From contig JAEWDX010000360.1 in the NCBI GenBank assembly GCA_023389895.1, positions 1 through 8,252 of the forward strand: 8,252 bases of DNA, read 5' to 3'. A model generated the notes under the pieces. That model saw only the letters and a program-made list of their open reading frames with translations. It was not told the origin of the DNA and made no database searches. This DNA comes from Bacillota bacterium. Lineage in GTDB: Bacteria; Bacillota; Bacilli; Bacillales; Cytobacillaceae. A program made the translations under genes and the position numbers. Shown piece by piece: positions 6,528 to 8,252 of the stretch; the stretch's first letter is position 1, and each line of letters begins with the position of its first letter.

Positions 6528-8096
6528 TTAGTTGTTGGCAGTGAATTTTCTTAAATTCACTGCCATTAACGCGAAGCCCATTTCGTTTTCCACCTTCGAT
6601 TTTCCTCGTACAGAAAATCGGGCGAAACGCAAATTAGCCTTCAAGAATCCAAAAACTGGTTCCACATCGATTTTACGTTTTCGATAAATGGCACTCGTTT
6701 TCTCTTCTGAAAGCTTCGCTCTCACATATTCTTTTTGTTGTTCCCACTTATCATTCACCATTAATTTACGATTATTACCTTCTTTTGCTTTCGTACATGA
6801 TGAACGGAATGGGCAGCCCGAACAGTCTTCACATTCATAAATTTTAAACTCTCGTTTGAAGCCTGTTTTATCCGTACGTACAGAATGATATTTAAATACA
6901 AAGCTCTGTTGATTCGGACAAGTATACGCATCGCTTTCTTCATCATACTGCCAGTTATCTGGATTGAATTCGTTTTGTTTATATTTTTTCTTTTGCTCTT
7001 TTAAATACATGTTATACGTAATTAATGCTTCTCGTTTACGATTTGAAAGGATATCATTATAATTTTGTTCACTGCCATAACCTGCATCTGCGACAATGTG
7101 TTTCGGTAATTCGAAATAATGTCGCTCGATCTCATCTAGGAATGGAATTAACGTACGTGTGTCTGTCGGATTTGAAAATAAACTATAGGCAAGTGCGTAT
7201 TGTCCTTCTGTTGCGATTTGTACATTATAACCAGCTTTCAATTGACCGTTTTTCATATAGTCATCTTTCATCCGCATAAACGTCGCATCCGGATCTGTTT
7301 TAGAATAGCTATTACGTGTACCAAAGATTTCAAAGTCACGTTGGTATTTCTGTTTTCGTAAGACAAAATCAATCAACTGTTTACGCATTTGTTTCGGGTA
7401 TTTGCGTTCACTTCTTAAAGCTTTTCGCTCTGAAACGTCTGATGATGCTTCAATTTGTTTATCATACTCGGTTACGACATCGTCCACTTTTTGAACCATT
7501 TGAGTAAGCTCCTCCAATGATAACTGTTCATCACTTTCACGTTCAAGTTCAGGTAGGATTTCGTTCTCAAGCAGTTTATTGTATAGTTGGTTTGACTTTT
7601 CAATTAAACTTTGATGATATTTCTCAATCGATTTCTTCCAGACAAACGTAAATTTATTCGCATTTGCTTCAATCTTTGTACCATCAATAAATATCGCTTC
7701 TTGGTCAATCAGATTTTCTTGGACTAACTGGCAGCGGAATTGAACGAAACATTGGCGGATTAATTCTTTTACTTCGGATTGCACCCGGAATCTGTTGATT
7801 GTTCGGTAGCTTGGTTCATATCCTTGAGCTAGCCACATCATACGGATACTATCTTTTAATAAGGCTTCAATTTTGCGCCCTGAGAAGACAGATTGCGTGT
7901 AGGCACATAAGATAATTTTAAGCATCATGCGTGGATGATAGGCAGGACAGCCCTCATTTCGCAGAAATGGTTCGAAGGCTTCATGAGGAATACTTTCAAC
8001 TAAATGATGGACATGGAAGGCACTATCGTTATTTTGTAATTTTACTTCTAAATCTAAAGGCAAAACTATTTGATTCATGTTATAATTTTTAAACAT
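6528..8096 (-). CDS. IS1182-family DDE transposase
   Basis: 522 residues, normal for the family, with no frameshift. The N-terminal part (about 45-120) is the DUF772-type DNA-binding domain, with YHPRMMLKIILCAY and EPSYRTINRFR. The catalytic triad is visible: D138 in FIDGTKIEANANKF, D337 in IVADAGYGSEQNY and E479 in KIDVEPVFGFLKANLRF, followed by a basic FARFSVRGKSKVENE segment. Between D138 and D337 lies a charged, probably helical insertion (about 150-245). A cysteine cluster, C422-x2-C425-x2-C428-x5-C434, may bind zinc before the final acid. The enzyme would cut and rejoin the terminal repeats. ATG 8096 has a modest AGGG (8102-8105) 5 nt upstream; M7 has no ribosome binding site. It is transcribed toward mutS. 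Confidence 0.95.
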   Translation of the reverse strand: MFKNYNMNQIVLPLDLEVKLQNNDSAFHVHHLVESIPHEAFEPFLRNEGCPAYHPRMMLKIILCAYTQSVFSGRKIEALLKDSIRMMWLAQGYEPSYRTINRFRVQSEVKELIRQCFVQFRCQLVQENLIDQEAIFIDGTKIEANANKFTFVWKKSIEKYHQSLIEKSNQLYNKLLENEILPELERESDEQLSLEELTQMVQKVDDVVTEYDKQIEASSDVSERKALRSERKYPKQMRKQLIDFVLRKQKYQRDFEIFGTRNSYSKTDPDATFMRMKDDYMKNGQLKAGYNVQIATEGQYALAYSLFSNPTDTRTLIPFLDEIERHYFELPKHIVADAGYGSEQNYNDILSNRKREALITYNMYLKEQKKKYKQNEFNPDNWQYDEESDAYTCPNQQSFVFKYHSVRTDKTGFKREFKIYECEDCSGCPFRSSCTKAKEGNNRKLMVNDKWEQQKEYVRAKLSEEKTSAIYRKRKIDVEPVFGFLKANLRFARFSVRGKSKVENEMGFALMAVNLRKFTANN

Positions 8097-8157
8097 AAGG
8101 ACCCTGCTTTCTGATTTTGTTTTGTGTGGTAACTTAATTTTATCAGAAGTGGTCCTT
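8097..8157 (-). promoter_or_regulatory. Inverted repeat over the transposase start site
   Basis: Read on the minus strand, AAGGACC (8157-8151) pairs with GGTCCTT (8103-8097), and TTCTGAT (8148-8142) pairs with ATCAGAA (8115-8109), with a small internal loop between the two stems. The downstream arm abuts the ATG and takes in part of the Shine-Dalgarno AGGG (8105-8102). An RNA containing both arms would hide the ribosome binding site. Confidence 0.55.
8137..8145 (-). promoter_or_regulatory. Candidate extended -10 of the transposase promoter
   Basis: The minus strand reads TGATAAAAT, an extended -10 (TGnTAAAAT) with one mismatch to TATAAT. There is no good -35 at the right distance. Transcription would begin near 8130, downstream of the outer arm of the leader inverted repeat. 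Confidence 0.4.
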
Positions 8158-8178
8158 ATTTTATTACAAAAATAATTG

Positions 8179-8225
8179 AAGCCGGTGAAATTTTACTTGT
8201 CGTAAAATTTCACCGGCTTTTTCAT
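8179..8225. terminator. Right subterminal hairpin of the IS
   Basis: AAGCCGGTGAAATTTTAC (8179-8196) pairs perfectly with 8202-8219 around a TTGTC loop, followed by a T run (8218-8222) on the plus strand. On the minus strand it stands between the IS end and the transposase promoter, with TTCAATTATTTTTG after it, so it could stop transcripts entering the IS from the right. Confidence 0.7.
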
Positions 8226-8240
8226 GTTAGAGGTGGGTTT

Positions 8241-8252
8241 TGTCCCAGCCTC
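8241..8252 (+). repeat. IS right terminal inverted repeat
   Basis: TGTCCCAGCCTC, the exact complement of 6429-6440. It coincides with the end of the window. Confidence 0.9.

Larger units (their letters stand above)
6429..8252 (-). mobile_element. IS1182-family insertion sequence, apparently complete (1,824 bp)
   Basis: Bounded by perfect 12-bp terminal inverted repeats, GAGGCTGGGACA at 6429-6440 and its complement at 8241-8252; after one mismatch three more bases match (15 of 16). It contains one intact 522-codon DDE transposase gene and a long hairpin just inside each end. The right end is the last base of the window, so a target-site duplication cannot be checked. The left flank reads AAATAAGAAAA. 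An intact frame and perfect ends suggest a recent or active element. Confidence 0.9.

Overview
The window reads as chromosomal DNA from a low-GC, rod-shaped member of the Bacillota, most likely a Bacillaceae species. The pointers are a MreBH-type actin homologue, a mutS-mutL pair whose MutL carries the endonuclease motifs of bacteria without Dam/MutH, Bacillus-like Shine-Dalgarno sequences and AT-rich intergenic DNA. I cannot name the species.

Left part (1-1811). The window opens inside the 3' end of an mreB-family gene on the plus strand, closed by a strong hairpin terminator. After an AT-rich gap comes a plus-strand RidA/YjgF-superfamily gene that lacks the catalytic arginine of true RidA. 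It converges on a small minus-strand gene for a lysine-rich protein of unknown function, with a perfect 14-bp hairpin between them. A mostly empty stretch of about 440 bp follows. It holds a possible 34-codon hydrophobic ORF on the plus strand whose Shine-Dalgarno lies in a hairpin, then a 16-bp-stem bidirectional terminator that also closes the mutSL operon arriving from the other side.

Centre (1812-6339). mutS and mutL lie on the minus strand as an apparent two-gene operon with a 79-bp gap. Both reading frames are full length, with all expected motifs and a beta-clamp-binding-like motif in each protein. MutS recognises mismatches and recruits MutL, which would nick the nascent strand; clamp binding would direct both to the replication fork. 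An extended -10 promoter lies about 45 bp upstream of mutS.

Right part (6429-8252). A complete-looking IS1182-family insertion sequence of 1,824 bp, with perfect 12-bp terminal inverted repeats, ends exactly on the last base of the window. Its DDE transposase points the same way as mutS. The IS end is only 8 bp from the -35 region of the mutS promoter. Each end has a long hairpin just inside the terminal repeat. The transposase leader has an inverted repeat that would hide the start site only in transcripts entering from outside. No CRISPR array, tRNA or rRNA gene was seen. The most interesting points are the IS expression-control architecture, its position against mutS, and the putative 34-aa peptide locus.
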